64,000 nt of DNA, taken from assembly GCA_045539315.1 (NCBI GenBank), contig JAZQFC010000030.1:11456-75455 (forward strand), read 5' to 3'. Position 1 is the first letter of the stretch, and each line of letters opens with the position of its first letter. The notes beneath the pieces are model-generated. The model saw only the letters and a program-made list of their open reading frames with translations, searched no databases and had not been told where the DNA came from. This document shows, one piece after another, positions 8,470 through 16,723 of the stretch. This stretch comes from RUG11462 sp045539315. GTDB taxonomy: Bacteria; Bacillota; Clostridia; Oscillospirales; Acutalibacteraceae. A program made the translations under genes and the position numbers.

Positions 8470-9786
8470 ATGGCAAATGCGAGAAGTATAGCAATTAATA
8501 CGCTTTTGAAAATCGACAGAGACAGCGCATATTCAAATATTGCCATTGATAAAATGCTTGAAAACTCTTTGCTTGAAAACAGAGATAAAGCATTTGCAAC
8601 AAGTATTATTTATGGCGTGTTAGAGCGAAAAAACACATTGCAATATATAATTTCAAAATATTCAAAAACACCAATAAAGAAATTAAAACCATTTATTTTG
8701 ATTTCGCTTGAAACTGCGCTTTATCAGATTTTATTTATGGATAAAGTGCCTGATTCTGCGGCGGTTAATGAAACAGTAAAAATCGTTAGAAAATCAAAAT
8801 TCAGCGCTCTTGGTGGTTTTGTTAATGCTATTTTGCGCGCATTTTTAAGAGATGAAAAACAAATAGAATATCCAACCGATTTTATTGATTATTTATCAGT
8901 AAAATATTCTGTTTCAAAAGATATTGCTAGTCTTTTTTATTCTCAATATGAAACCAGCGCCGAAGAAATATTACAAGGCTTTTTTAATTTAGAAGGCGTT
9001 AATTTAAAAGTTAATACTTTAAAAATTTCGCCACTAGAGTTAAAAGAAGAATTATCAAAGGTCTGCGAAGTGTCGTCTCATCCTTTAATAGAAGATGTTT
9101 TAGTAGTAAACGGCGCAGGAAGTGTTAGAAATTTATATGGTTTTAAAGAGGGCTATTTTCATGTTCAAGATGCCGCGAGTGCCATTTGCGCAAAAATAGT
9201 TGGCGCGGGTAGTGGCGAGCGAGTGCTTGATGTTTGCGCCGCCCCCGGGGGCAAAAGTTTTTCAATTGCTCAAGGTATGCAAAACAAAGGGGAAGTAGTG
9301 TCACTTGACCTTTATGAGCATAAGGTAAAACTTATTGAAAAAGGCGCTGAAAGACTTGGTTTAACTAGCATAAAAGCGCTTGTAAATGACGCAGAAAAGT
9401 TTAATGTGAATTTGGGCAAATTCAACAAAGTTTTGTGCGATTTGCCTTGTTCAGGGCTTGGAATTTTGGGCAAAAAGCCCGAAATTCGTTACAAAAATGT
9501 TGCTTTTATTGACAATTTATCGGCATTACAGTATCATTTACTATGCACCTCTAAAAACTATGTAGAGGAAAATGGCTTGTTGTTTTATTCAACTTGCACA
9601 TTAAATTGCAATGAAAATATAGAAGTGGTAAAGAAATTTTTAAAAGAAAACGATGATTTTGAACCGTTTAAAATAGGTGAAGGTTTTGAAAAGTCCTATA
9701 AAGACCTTGATAATACTTTGACCCTTTTTCCACATATACATAAAACAGACGGTTTCTTTATCTCGGCATTTAAAAGGGTGAGGTGA
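8470..9786 (+). CDS. rsmB: 16S rRNA m5C967 methyltransferase
   Basis: Methylates a cytosine of 16S rRNA using SAM. An N-terminal NusB-like RNA-binding domain (about residues 1-130) is followed by a Rossmann methyltransferase domain with DVCAAPGGKS at 254-263. The two catalytic cysteines lie in PCSG (326-329) and STCT (374-377). The 438 residues match the family. The last 4 bases overlap the GTG start of rlmN, a classic coupling signal. Confidence 0.94.
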   Translation: MANARSIAINTLLKIDRDSAYSNIAIDKMLENSLLENRDKAFATSIIYGVLERKNTLQYIISKYSKTPIKKLKPFILISLETALYQILFMDKVPDSAAVNETVKIVRKSKFSALGGFVNAILRAFLRDEKQIEYPTDFIDYLSVKYSVSKDIASLFYSQYETSAEEILQGFFNLEGVNLKVNTLKISPLELKEELSKVCEVSSHPLIEDVLVVNGAGSVRNLYGFKEGYFHVQDAASAICAKIVGAGSGERVLDVCAAPGGKSFSIAQGMQNKGEVVSLDLYEHKVKLIEKGAERLGLTSIKALVNDAEKFNVNLGKFNKVLCDLPCSGLGILGKKPEIRYKNVAFIDNLSALQYHLLCTSKNYVEENGLLFYSTCTLNCNENIEVVKKFLKENDDFEPFKIGEGFEKSYKDLDNTLTLFPHIHKTDGFFISAFKRVR

Positions 9787-10814
9787 GTTTTATTTTCGAC
9801 CTTAAATCTATGAATTTAAGCGAAATTGAAGCCATCATTTCACAACTAGGCTTACCAAAATTTCGCGCAAAGCAAATTTTCGACTGGCTTTTAAAAGGTG
9901 TAAATTCATTTGAAGAAATGAAAAATATACCATCGTCTTTAATAAACGAGTTAAAGAAAGACTATTATATTTCTCATTGTAATATAGAGAAAAAGTTTTG
10001 CTCTGAACTTGATGAAACTGTGAAATATTTATTCTCGCTTTATGATGGCGAGTTAATTGAATCGGTTGTAATGAAGTATAAACACGGATATAGTATTTGT
10101 GTTTCATCGCAAGTTGGTTGCAATATGGGGTGCAAATTCTGCGCGTCAACTATTGATGGTAAAAAGCGAAATCTCACAGCAGGCGAAATTTTATCGCAAA
10201 TTCATACCGCTTCAAAAGATTTAGGAGTTCGCATTTCTAATGTTGTTATGATGGGAATGGGCGAACCGCTTGATAATTATGAAAATGTGGTTAAATTTTT
10301 AGAACTTGTCGGCATTGATGGTGGTTTGAATATAGGTATGCGTCATATTTCTTTGTCAACTTGTGGCATTGTGCCTAAAATCTATGAGTTGATGAAACTT
10401 GATAAGCAGATAACCTTATCAATTTCGCTTCACGCACCATTTGATAATTTGAGAGATAGCATTATGCCTATTAATCATAGGTATAATGTAAATGAATTGA
10501 TAAAAGCGTGTAAAGATTATACAGAAAAAACCTCTCGCCGTATATCATTTGAATATGCGCTTATAAAAGATTTTAATGATACGCCTGAATGTGCAGATGA
10601 ATTATATAAATTGCTATCAGGTATGATAGCGCATATAAATTTAATTCCGGCAAACCCTGTGCATAAGGGCAAGTTTGAAAAGCCTGATAAAAAAGCGGTT
10701 TACGCTTTTTGTGAAACTTTGAACAAAAAAGGTCTTAATGCAACTGTTAGAAGAACTTTAGGAAGCGATATTGATGCTTCTTGCGGTCAACTTCGCGCAA
10801 AACATAAAAAATAA
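9783..10814 (+). CDS. rlmN: Dual-specificity 23S rRNA/tRNA A2503/A37 methyltransferase
   Basis: A radical SAM enzyme that makes 2-methyladenosine in 23S rRNA and some tRNAs. The cluster motif CNMGCKFC puts cysteines at 113, 117 and 120. The C-terminal GSDIDASCGQL carries the methyl-accepting cysteine near 334. The start at GTG 9783 overlaps rsmB by 4 bases; an ATG 27 bases downstream is a weaker option. The 343 residues are typical. Confidence 0.95.
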   Translation: MSFIFDLKSMNLSEIEAIISQLGLPKFRAKQIFDWLLKGVNSFEEMKNIPSSLINELKKDYYISHCNIEKKFCSELDETVKYLFSLYDGELIESVVMKYKHGYSICVSSQVGCNMGCKFCASTIDGKKRNLTAGEILSQIHTASKDLGVRISNVVMMGMGEPLDNYENVVKFLELVGIDGGLNIGMRHISLSTCGIVPKIYELMKLDKQITLSISLHAPFDNLRDSIMPINHRYNVNELIKACKDYTEKTSRRISFEYALIKDFNDTPECADELYKLLSGMIAHINLIPANPVHKGKFEKPDKKAVYAFCETLNKKGLNATVRRTLGSDIDASCGQLRAKHKK

Positions 10815-10831
10815 TTAAAGGAGGCAGTTTT

Positions 10832-11563
10832 ATGAATGTAGCAGGAAAAACAGATGTTGGTATTGTTCGAGATATGAACCAAGACTCAATAAAATTTCAT
10901 AAGTTTGATGATGAAACTGCCCTTTTAATAGTGTGCGATGGTATGGGCGGCGCAAAGGCAGGTAACGTTGCAAGTGAGGTTGCTGCAAATTCTATTTATG
11001 AGAATTTTATTAAAAAATTTAACTATAAACAAAACGACAGAGAGTTAAGAACAATTATGACATCTGCAATTAATTGCGCTAATTTAGATGTTTTTGATTT
11101 AGCTCAAAATAATGAAGATTATTATGGAATGGGTACAACTGCGGTAGTTGTGTTTATCTGTCAAGGTTATGCCTATACTATTCATGCGGGGGATTCTCGT
11201 GCTTATATCATCTATTCAGATGAAATGAAACGTATCACAACCGACCATTCTATTGTTCAACAACTAATAAATAATAATATGATTACTGAAGAAGAAGCAA
11301 AGCATCATCCAAAGCGCAATGTTATAACAAGAGCGCTTGGAATTGATGAGTGTTTAGAAACTGATTTCAGTGTTACAAGTCTTAAAAAAGGCTATTCAAT
11401 TTTAATTTGTTCTGATGGACTTACTAATTACGCCGGCGAGGAAGATGTTTTGAATATAATTAATTCAAATGAGCCAACTCAAGCGTGTGAAAAGTTAGTT
11501 AGTCTTGCAAATAAAAATGGTGGCGGCGATAATATATCGGTTGTTGTTGCCAAGGAAAAATAA
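10832..11563 (+). CDS. stp: PP2C-type Ser/Thr protein phosphatase
   Basis: Reverses phosphorylation by the PASTA kinase encoded next to it. The 243 residues contain the PP2C metal-binding motifs: RDMNQDS near 13-19, CDGMGG at 35-40, TTDHS, and the terminal GGGDNISVVV. AAAGGAGG precedes the ATG. In Firmicutes the phosphatase-kinase-rsgA order is conserved (prpC-prkC-cpgA in Bacillus). It has no membrane segment, so it acts from the cytoplasm. Confidence 0.93.
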   Translation: MNVAGKTDVGIVRDMNQDSIKFHKFDDETALLIVCDGMGGAKAGNVASEVAANSIYENFIKKFNYKQNDRELRTIMTSAINCANLDVFDLAQNNEDYYGMGTTAVVVFICQGYAYTIHAGDSRAYIIYSDEMKRITTDHSIVQQLINNNMITEEEAKHHPKRNVITRALGIDECLETDFSVTSLKKGYSILICSDGLTNYAGEEDVLNIINSNEPTQACEKLVSLANKNGGGDNISVVVAKEK

Positions 11564-11582
11564 AAAAGGGGGTTAAAAAGCA

Positions 11583-13337
11583 ATGGAAGATAGATTTATC
11601 GGTAAAAGAATTGATGGCAGATATGAAATCAATGAGTTAGTAGGCTCTGGCGGAATGGCAAGTGTTTACAAGGCTTATGATATTATTGATGACAGAACAG
11701 TTGCAATTAAAATTTTAAAAGAAGAATTTGTTGCAAACGATGAATTTAAAAGAAGATTTAAAAATGAATCAAAGGCTATTGCTGTTTTATCTCATCCAAA
11801 CATCGTAAAGGTTTATGATGTAAGTTTTGGCGATGTATTGCAATATATCGTTATGGAATTTTGCGATGGTATTACTTTAAAAGACTATATCAAGCAAAAA
11901 GGCGTTATCGACTGGGAAGAGGCGGCCTTCTTTACCGCGCAAATTTTAAAAGCGCTTCAACATGCGCATGAAAAAGGTATTGTTCATAGAGATATTAAAC
12001 CACAAAATATTATTCTTATGAATGATGGCTCATTAAAAGTTGCCGATTTTGGTATCGCAAGATTTTCAAGAAGTGAGCAAAAAACAATTACAGATAAAGC
12101 AATTGGCTCTGTTCACTATATAAGCCCAGAACAAGCGCGTGGCGATAATACCGATGGCAAGTCTGATATTTATTCTGTTGGTGTGCTTTTATATGAAATG
12201 ACAACAGGAAAACTACCTTTTCAAGCAGATTCTGCAGTTTCTGTTGCAATTATGCAACTTCAAAATGAAGCGGTAAAACCAACTGAAATCAACAACCTTA
12301 TTCCAAAAGGTCTTGAGCAAATTATTTTATCTTCAATGCAAAAAGAGCCTTCAAATCGCTATCCAACAGCGTTTGATATGTTAAGAGATATTGAAGAAGT
12401 AAGACGTGACCCATTTGTTCAGTTTACTCATGATTTTGGTATGGGCAATATAGGCACAATAAATATTGTTGATGATGACTATGATTTTGAAGATAATTAT
12501 CCTCGTTCATCAGGTAAACAAAGCAAGAGAAAGAATAAAGAAACAAAAACAAATTCAGTTTTAGCAATAATTGCTTGTTCATTTGTTGGTATTGTTCTTT
12601 TGATTTTTGGTATTATGTTCTTTGGTGGTTCGGGTGAAACCGTTGCTTGTCCTGACCTTGTAGGTAAAACCTGGGCAGAGGTTGAATCTGATAAAAAATA
12701 TAAAGATTTTAATATTGAAAAACAAGAGGCTAATAATTCTGAATATGAAGCAGGTGTGATTTTCAAACAAAGTCCAACACCTGATAAAAATATTAAAGAA
12801 AAAACCAAAATTATTGTATATGTAAGCACAGGTGGTAAAAAAGAACAAATACCAGACTGTGAAAAATTAGAATATACAGCAGCAAAAGAATTACTTGAAG
12901 AGTATGGTTTTGTTGTAAAAATGGTAACAAGACATGATGAAGATATCTCAAAAGACTGTGTTATCAAGTCATATCCTGCTCCTGGCGAGTTAGCAGCAGT
13001 AGGCGATGAGATTACTCTTTATGTTTCATTAGGACCGGAACAAATAGATGTAGTAGTTCCAAATTTAGTAGGTAGTTATGAAGATTCTGCTAAACAAAGA
13101 ATTTTAGATGCAGGTCTTCGCGTGGGCGATGTAATTGAGGTTTATGATAGCGCAGATGTAGGAGTTGTAGTGCTTCAATATCCTCGTGAGGGAACAGTGC
13201 TTGTGCTTGATGATACTATTACTTTGTATGTAAGTAAAGGTCAAGAGGAAACAACTGCAACCGAAGCGCCAACCGAAGTGCAAACCGAGGCGCCAACTGA
13301 AGCCGCAAAGCCTACTAAAGGTCAAAATGCAGAATAA
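11583..13337 (+). CDS. prkC: PASTA-domain Ser/Thr protein kinase
   Basis: A membrane kinase that senses peptidoglycan fragments or lipid II and phosphorylates cell-wall and division proteins. The cytoplasmic kinase domain covers about residues 10-270, with GSGGMAS at 21-27, HRDIKPQN and DFGIAR. A single transmembrane helix follows near 325-347. Three extracellular PASTA repeats span about 355-555, then a Thr/Glu/Ala-rich tail (TEAPTE repeats) that may thread the wall. The 584 residues are usual for three PASTA repeats. In Bacillus PrkC also triggers spore germination, which fits the spoVM nearby. Confidence 0.94.
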   Translation: MEDRFIGKRIDGRYEINELVGSGGMASVYKAYDIIDDRTVAIKILKEEFVANDEFKRRFKNESKAIAVLSHPNIVKVYDVSFGDVLQYIVMEFCDGITLKDYIKQKGVIDWEEAAFFTAQILKALQHAHEKGIVHRDIKPQNIILMNDGSLKVADFGIARFSRSEQKTITDKAIGSVHYISPEQARGDNTDGKSDIYSVGVLLYEMTTGKLPFQADSAVSVAIMQLQNEAVKPTEINNLIPKGLEQIILSSMQKEPSNRYPTAFDMLRDIEEVRRDPFVQFTHDFGMGNIGTINIVDDDYDFEDNYPRSSGKQSKRKNKETKTNSVLAIIACSFVGIVLLIFGIMFFGGSGETVACPDLVGKTWAEVESDKKYKDFNIEKQEANNSEYEAGVIFKQSPTPDKNIKEKTKIIVYVSTGGKKEQIPDCEKLEYTAAKELLEEYGFVVKMVTRHDEDISKDCVIKSYPAPGELAAVGDEITLYVSLGPEQIDVVVPNLVGSYEDSAKQRILDAGLRVGDVIEVYDSADVGVVVLQYPREGTVLVLDDTITLYVSKGQEETTATEAPTEVQTEAPTEAAKPTKGQNAE

Positions 13338-13352
13338 TATTTAAGAGGTATT

Positions 13353-14231
13353 ATGCTTAAAGGAATTATTGTAAAAGCGTTATCAGGGTTTTACTATGTA
13401 AAAACTGATGAACAAATAGTCGAGTGCAAAGCAAGGGGAGTATTTAGAAAAAAAGAATTTGCTCCACTCGTAGGTGACTATGTAACAATTTCTATTACTG
13501 ATGAAAATCGAGGCGTTATTGAAGAAATAGCGCCTCGAAAAAATAAACTTGTAAGACCGCCTGTCGCAAATATCGACAGGCTTTTTATCGTTGTGTCAAC
13601 GGTTTCTCCAGCACCTAATAATTTTGTTATTGATAAGATGACTGTACTTGCCGAGCAAAACGATATTGAGCCGATTATTGTTATAAATAAAAGCGATTTA
13701 TCAAATCCAGACGAAATAGCTGAAGTTTATACAAAATGTGGTTATGAGGTTTATATTGTCAGCGCAACCGAAGAGTCTGGCGTTGAAAAACTGTTCCCAT
13801 TATTTAAAGATAAATTGTCAGTTTTTTGTGGAAATTCAGGCGTAGGCAAATCTAGTCTTTTAAATGCAATTGATAACAGATTTAATATTTCAACTGCCGA
13901 AATCAGCGAAAAGTTAGGCCGTGGCAGGCATACGACAAGGCATTGTGAGTTATATGAAGTAAATGGCGGTTTTATCGCCGATACCCCAGGGTTTTCAAGT
14001 ATTGATATGGAAAAAACAGCGATTATTATGAAAGATGATTTGCAGTATTGTTTTAAAGAATTTGAAGATTATCTAGGCGAGTGCAAATTCACTTCTTGCT
14101 CTCATACAAAAGAAAAAGGCTGCGCAATACTTTCGGCAGTAGATGAAGGAAAAATCCCACAAAGCCGAATTGAAAGTTATCGCAGACTTTATGAAGAAGC
14201 CTCAAAGTATAAAGAATGGGAGTTGCAATAA
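13353..14231 (+). CDS. rsgA: Ribosome small-subunit-dependent GTPase A
   Basis: A circularly permuted GTPase that acts late in 30S assembly. An OB fold comes first, then NKSD at 112-115, GNSGVGKSS near 160-168, the switch GRGRHTTRH and DTPG. The C-terminal zinc site has C..C-S-H....C (CKFTSCSH, then C). The 292 residues are normal. It belongs to the kinase/phosphatase operon. In Bacillus rpe follows directly, but here thiN starts one base after the stop. Confidence 0.95.
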   Translation: MLKGIIVKALSGFYYVKTDEQIVECKARGVFRKKEFAPLVGDYVTISITDENRGVIEEIAPRKNKLVRPPVANIDRLFIVVSTVSPAPNNFVIDKMTVLAEQNDIEPIIVINKSDLSNPDEIAEVYTKCGYEVYIVSATEESGVEKLFPLFKDKLSVFCGNSGVGKSSLLNAIDNRFNISTAEISEKLGRGRHTTRHCELYEVNGGFIADTPGFSSIDMEKTAIIMKDDLQYCFKEFEDYLGECKFTSCSHTKEKGCAILSAVDEGKIPQSRIESYRRLYEEASKYKEWELQ

Positions 14232-14232
14232 A

Positions 14233-14847
14233 GTGTCAAGATGTGTGATTATTGGTGGCGCAAAAATCGAGAATTATGACAAAATAAAATCATATTTTGA
14301 TGAAAATGATTATTTTGTTTTTTGCGATAGTGGGCTCAAGCACCAAGAAAAATTAGGCGTAACCCCTGATTTTATCGTTGGCGATTTTGATTCTATAAAA
14401 AAGCCTGAAACTGATGGAAACATTTTAGTTTTGCCAACTGTCAAAGATGATACAGATACCTTTGCGGCAGTGAAATTAATGCTTAAAAAAGACTATGAAT
14501 CATTTTTATTAGTAGGTGTAATCGGTCAACGCTTTGACCATTCTTTAGGCAACATTTCGATTCTTTTATACTTAAAACAAAATGGGGCAAAAGGCATTGT
14601 CGTTGATGATTACTGCGAAATGTCTATAGTTGATAAAAAAGAGAAAGTTTTAAAAAACAGTTGCTCATATTTTTCATTAATCTCATTAACAAAATCAATT
14701 GATGGCGTAAATATAGTTGGCGCAAAATACCCACTTGAAAATGCAACTATAGAAAACAGTTATCAGTTTGGCATTAGCAATGAAGCAATAAATGATACTG
14801 AAATTTCAGTTGAAAAAGGCGATGCGTTACTAATAAAAGTATTTTAG
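14233..14847 (+). CDS. thiN: Thiamine pyrophosphokinase
   Basis: Makes thiamine diphosphate from thiamine and ATP. The sequence opens with CVIIGGAKIENYD and contains CDSGLKHQEKLGVTPDFIVGDFDS and KDDTDTFAAV, the conserved acidic and substrate motifs. The best start is GTG 14233, giving 204 residues. The frame is open further upstream within rsgA but that part has no homology signal. It closes the conserved cluster stp-prkC-rsgA-thiN and is followed by spoVM, as in Bacillus. Confidence 0.9.
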   Translation: MSRCVIIGGAKIENYDKIKSYFDENDYFVFCDSGLKHQEKLGVTPDFIVGDFDSIKKPETDGNILVLPTVKDDTDTFAAVKLMLKKDYESFLLVGVIGQRFDHSLGNISILLYLKQNGAKGIVVDDYCEMSIVDKKEKVLKNSCSYFSLISLTKSIDGVNIVGAKYPLENATIENSYQFGISNEAINDTEISVEKGDALLIKVF

Positions 14848-14911
14848 TAACACTTTTTAAAAACTACAATATAATAATAGCAGAAAGCACCAAGAAAGCG
14901 GAGGTGTGTGT

Positions 14912-15070
14912 ATGCGTTGCAGAAATCCAAGAAAAAATAAAACCAAAGCACGCTACATATTTTGCTTTGCGGCAGGGGTAGTAATGGCAACATTTTTCCC
15001 TTACAAAGCAATAATGTTGGTTTTCAGCATCATATTAATACTCCTCGGCATTGCATATTGCAGGTGCTAG
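14912..15070 (+). CDS. Small cysteine-bearing membrane protein upstream of spoVM
   Basis: A 52-codon gene from ATG 14912 to TAG 15068-15070, preceded by GCGGAGGTG. The N-terminus is strongly basic (MRCRNPRKNKTKAR). Two hydrophobic stretches follow (about residues 15-29 and 32-49), and the protein ends in CRC. It probably forms a membrane hairpin. A TATAAT at 14870-14875 may be its -10 element, but no good -35 is visible. I do not recognise the family. Its position between thiN and spoVM suggests a sporulation role; that is inference from position only. Confidence 0.6.
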   Translation: MRCRNPRKNKTKARYIFCFAAGVVMATFFPYKAIMLVFSIILILLGIAYCRC

Positions 15071-15086
15071 TAATGGGGGTAGCATT

Positions 15087-15167
15087 ATGAAAGTAGTAGT
15101 TGTAAAAAGTCCAAAAATGCTTAAAGGCATACTTAAAATGATATTTAAAATTAAAAAAGAAGATTAA
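15087..15167 (+). CDS. spoVM: Stage V sporulation protein M (spore-coat anchoring peptide)
   Basis: A 26-codon gene, ATG 15087 to TAA 15165-15167, preceded by GGGGG. The peptide reads MKVVVVKSPKMLKG then ILKMIFKIKKED. The Bacillus SpoVM is also exactly 26 residues, with the same K2, K7 and P9 layout and a short basic amphipathic helix. SpoVM inserts into the curved forespore membrane and anchors SpoIVA to start coat assembly. Pro9, needed for curvature recognition, is present. The gene order prkC-rsgA-thiN-spoVM matches Bacillus. Length, pattern and synteny together make this convincing. Confidence 0.85.
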   Translation: MKVVVVKSPKMLKGILKMIFKIKKED

Positions 15168-15194
15168 AAAAGCCACCCAAAAGGGTGGCTTTAA
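15168..15194 (+). terminator. Terminator after spoVM
   Basis: A perfect 8-bp stem AGCCACCC/GGGTGGCT (15171-15178 with 15183-15190) has an AAAA loop, an A run before it and a short T tract after it. Confidence 0.7.
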
Positions 15195-15221
15195 AATTTC
15201 TCAAAAAATACTTTATTTCTA

Positions 15222-15249
15222 TTGACAAATTGATAAAAAGGGTTATAAT
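15222..15249 (+). promoter_or_regulatory. Promoter of tRNA-Gln
   Basis: Consensus TTGACA (15222-15227) and TATAAT (15244-15249) are 16 bases apart. The mature tRNA starts 25 bases downstream. Confidence 0.8.
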
Positions 15250-15273
15250 ATTTAATGTTACAAATTAATATTT

Positions 15274-15347
15274 AGCGGAATTGTGTAACGGTAGCACGAC
15301 AGACTCTGACTCTGTTTGTTGGGGTTCGAATCCCTATTCCGCTGCCA
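15274..15347 (+). tRNA. tRNA-Gln (anticodon CTG)
   Basis: The 7-bp acceptor is AGCGGAA/TTCCGCT, with discriminator G and an encoded CCA. The anticodon stem ACAGA/TCTGT encloses loop CTCTGAC, so the anticodon is CTG. The T arm is TGGGG/CCCTA around TTCGAAT. The complete tRNA is 74 bases. Confidence 0.93.
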
Positions 15348-15386
15348 ATAATAACAGACCACTAAAAAGTGGTCTGTTATTATTTA
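15347..15386 (+). terminator. Terminator of tRNA-Gln
   Basis: A long perfect stem, AATAATAACAGACCAC with its complement (15347-15362 and 15369-15384), encloses a 6-base A-rich loop and ends in T-rich sequence. Confidence 0.8.
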
Positions 15387-15394
15387 TAGTTAAT

Positions 15395-15545
15395 ATAGGG
15401 ATTCGAACCCTGAGAGGGTCTGAGCGTAAATAAAACAATTTGGTGAATTGTTTTTAGCGAAGAGCGTGCAGGCGGGTACTGAAATCTATGATTTCGGTCG
15501 CCAAGCGAATAGTGCGCGAAGCGAACGCTCCCTATTCCGCTGCCA
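15395..15545 (+). repeat. Foldback element ending in a copy of the tRNA-Gln 3' end
   Basis: It begins with ATAGGGATTCGAACCC (15395-15410), the reverse complement of the tRNA-Gln T arm. It ends with TCCCTATTCCGCTGCCA (15529-15545), an exact copy of the last 17 bases of the tRNA including CCA. Between them lie several short inverted repeats, such as ACAATT/AATTGT and GAAATC/GATTTC. There is no D arm or anticodon arm, so it is not a tRNA gene. A similar layout follows tRNA-Arg at 29.9-30.3 kb. Confidence 0.75.
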
Positions 15546-15549
15546 AAAT

Positions 15550-15577
15550 AAATAGACGCTCTTTTGAGCGTCTATTT
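15550..15577. terminator. Bidirectional terminator
   Basis: The perfect stem AAATAGACGCTC/GAGCGTCTATTT has a TTTT loop. It closes the tRNA-Gln region on the plus strand and lies directly after the stop of the minus-strand C39 gene. Confidence 0.75.
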
Positions 15578-16552
15578 TTAATAATAAAAATATTTATAAA
15601 AGTTTGGGTATTCATTTAAGAATTGTTTTAGCGTAGTTCTTGATTTTGAGCCAGGGTCGTTTATTAAAAAGTTAGCGCTTGTCAAACCGTTACCATTAAA
15701 ACCTTTTATTACCACCCAATGTTGAGAGCCATTTGATTTTTTTGCGCCAAAAAGCACAGGCTTGTTTTGTTTTAGCTTTTCATAAACGCCACTTAAAAAA
15801 CTTGCGTTATTTGTTACAACTGTATAATCACTTGGCCAATAAACATTTGAGTTAGATGAATAACTTAACTTTTTACTCATAGCATCAGGGTAAATATTTT
15901 TGCCATTTCTATAAGATTCCATCATAGCAATTGCTGTTGTAGCGCAACCGATTCTGCCGATAGTTTTGCCTGAAGACCCTATTTTAACATTTGCCCATCT
16001 GCTATCAGTTTGCTTAAAATCAGGCACATTTAATGAAATTTTTTTATAATTTGAATTGGTATCATCTTGCGTGATGGAAATAAGATATTTATTGCTTACA
16101 AAACCTGTTTTAACACCATAATAAAGCACCTTGCTAAATTCACCACTAGCAGATAAAACTACAACTTTTTCGCCGTCATATAATGAGTCTTTTACTGTTG
16201 ACGAAACAGAAGCCTTGCTTCTTACATTCAAACTACCATAAGAAATATCAACTTGTTTTTCATCGCTCTTAACAGTTTTTATGTAGTCAGAATGGCAAAA
16301 ACCAAAACTCGTTTTATTATATTTTACCTTCCACCAGTCGCCCTGTTTAGAAACTAGCGTAATAAACTTATCTTTTTTAATTGTCCTCAAAATTGCAGAG
16401 GATTTATCTGCGCTTTTCCTAATATTAAGTTTTCCGCTGCTAATTGAAACTTTACCTGCTAAAAGCGAGGTTTCATTAGCAAATGTCTTAACAGGCGCAA
16501 CTAAAACACCTATTAAAATAATCAAAATCAAAAATATATTTACTGTTTTCAA
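15578..16552 (-). CDS. Secreted SH3-domain protein with C39-like peptidase domain
   Basis: A 324-residue exported protein. A signal peptide covers about residues 1-25 and two bacterial SH3 domains (LNIRKSADKSSAIL and LNVRSKASVSSTV) span about 30-160. A C39_2-type papain-like domain covers 172-324. Candidate catalytic residues are the Cys of IGCATTAIAM, the His of SQHWVVIKG and the Asp of INDPGS. SH3 domains of this kind bind cell wall, so a peptidase or amidase acting on wall-linked peptides is likely; the substrate is not known. GAGGTGA precedes the start on the minus strand. Confidence 0.82.
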   Translation of the reverse strand: MKTVNIFLILIILIGVLVAPVKTFANETSLLAGKVSISSGKLNIRKSADKSSAILRTIKKDKFITLVSKQGDWWKVKYNKTSFGFCHSDYIKTVKSDEKQVDISYGSLNVRSKASVSSTVKDSLYDGEKVVVLSASGEFSKVLYYGVKTGFVSNKYLISITQDDTNSNYKKISLNVPDFKQTDSRWANVKIGSSGKTIGRIGCATTAIAMMESYRNGKNIYPDAMSKKLSYSSNSNVYWPSDYTVVTNNASFLSGVYEKLKQNKPVLFGAKKSNGSQHWVVIKGFNGNGLTSANFLINDPGSKSRTTLKQFLNEYPNFYKYFYY

Positions 16553-16663
16553 ATTCTCACCTCTAATATTTTTAGCATATATGCAAAAGAATTATATCAT
16601 AAGATGAGCGTTTGTTTAATACTCCAAATGTTAGTAAATAGTTTGACAAATTTTAAAAAACTA

Positions 16664-16692
16664 TTGAATTTAATGTATAAAGATAATATAAT
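16664..16692 (+). promoter_or_regulatory. Promoter of cysK-maf
   Basis: TTGAAT (16664-16669) and TATAAT (16687-16692) are 17 bases apart, 31 bases before the cysK start. Confidence 0.72.
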
Positions 16693-16723
16693 ATAGTGTA
16701 GATTTTATTTTTCAGAGGTTAAT

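Noticed and set aside
15395..15545. Attachment-site scar of an integrated phage or island at tRNA-Gln
   Set aside because: The duplicated 3' end is only about 200 bases away with no integrase or cargo between. The inverted T-arm copy at the other end is not explained by integrase-mediated insertion. A scar left after excision cannot be fully excluded.
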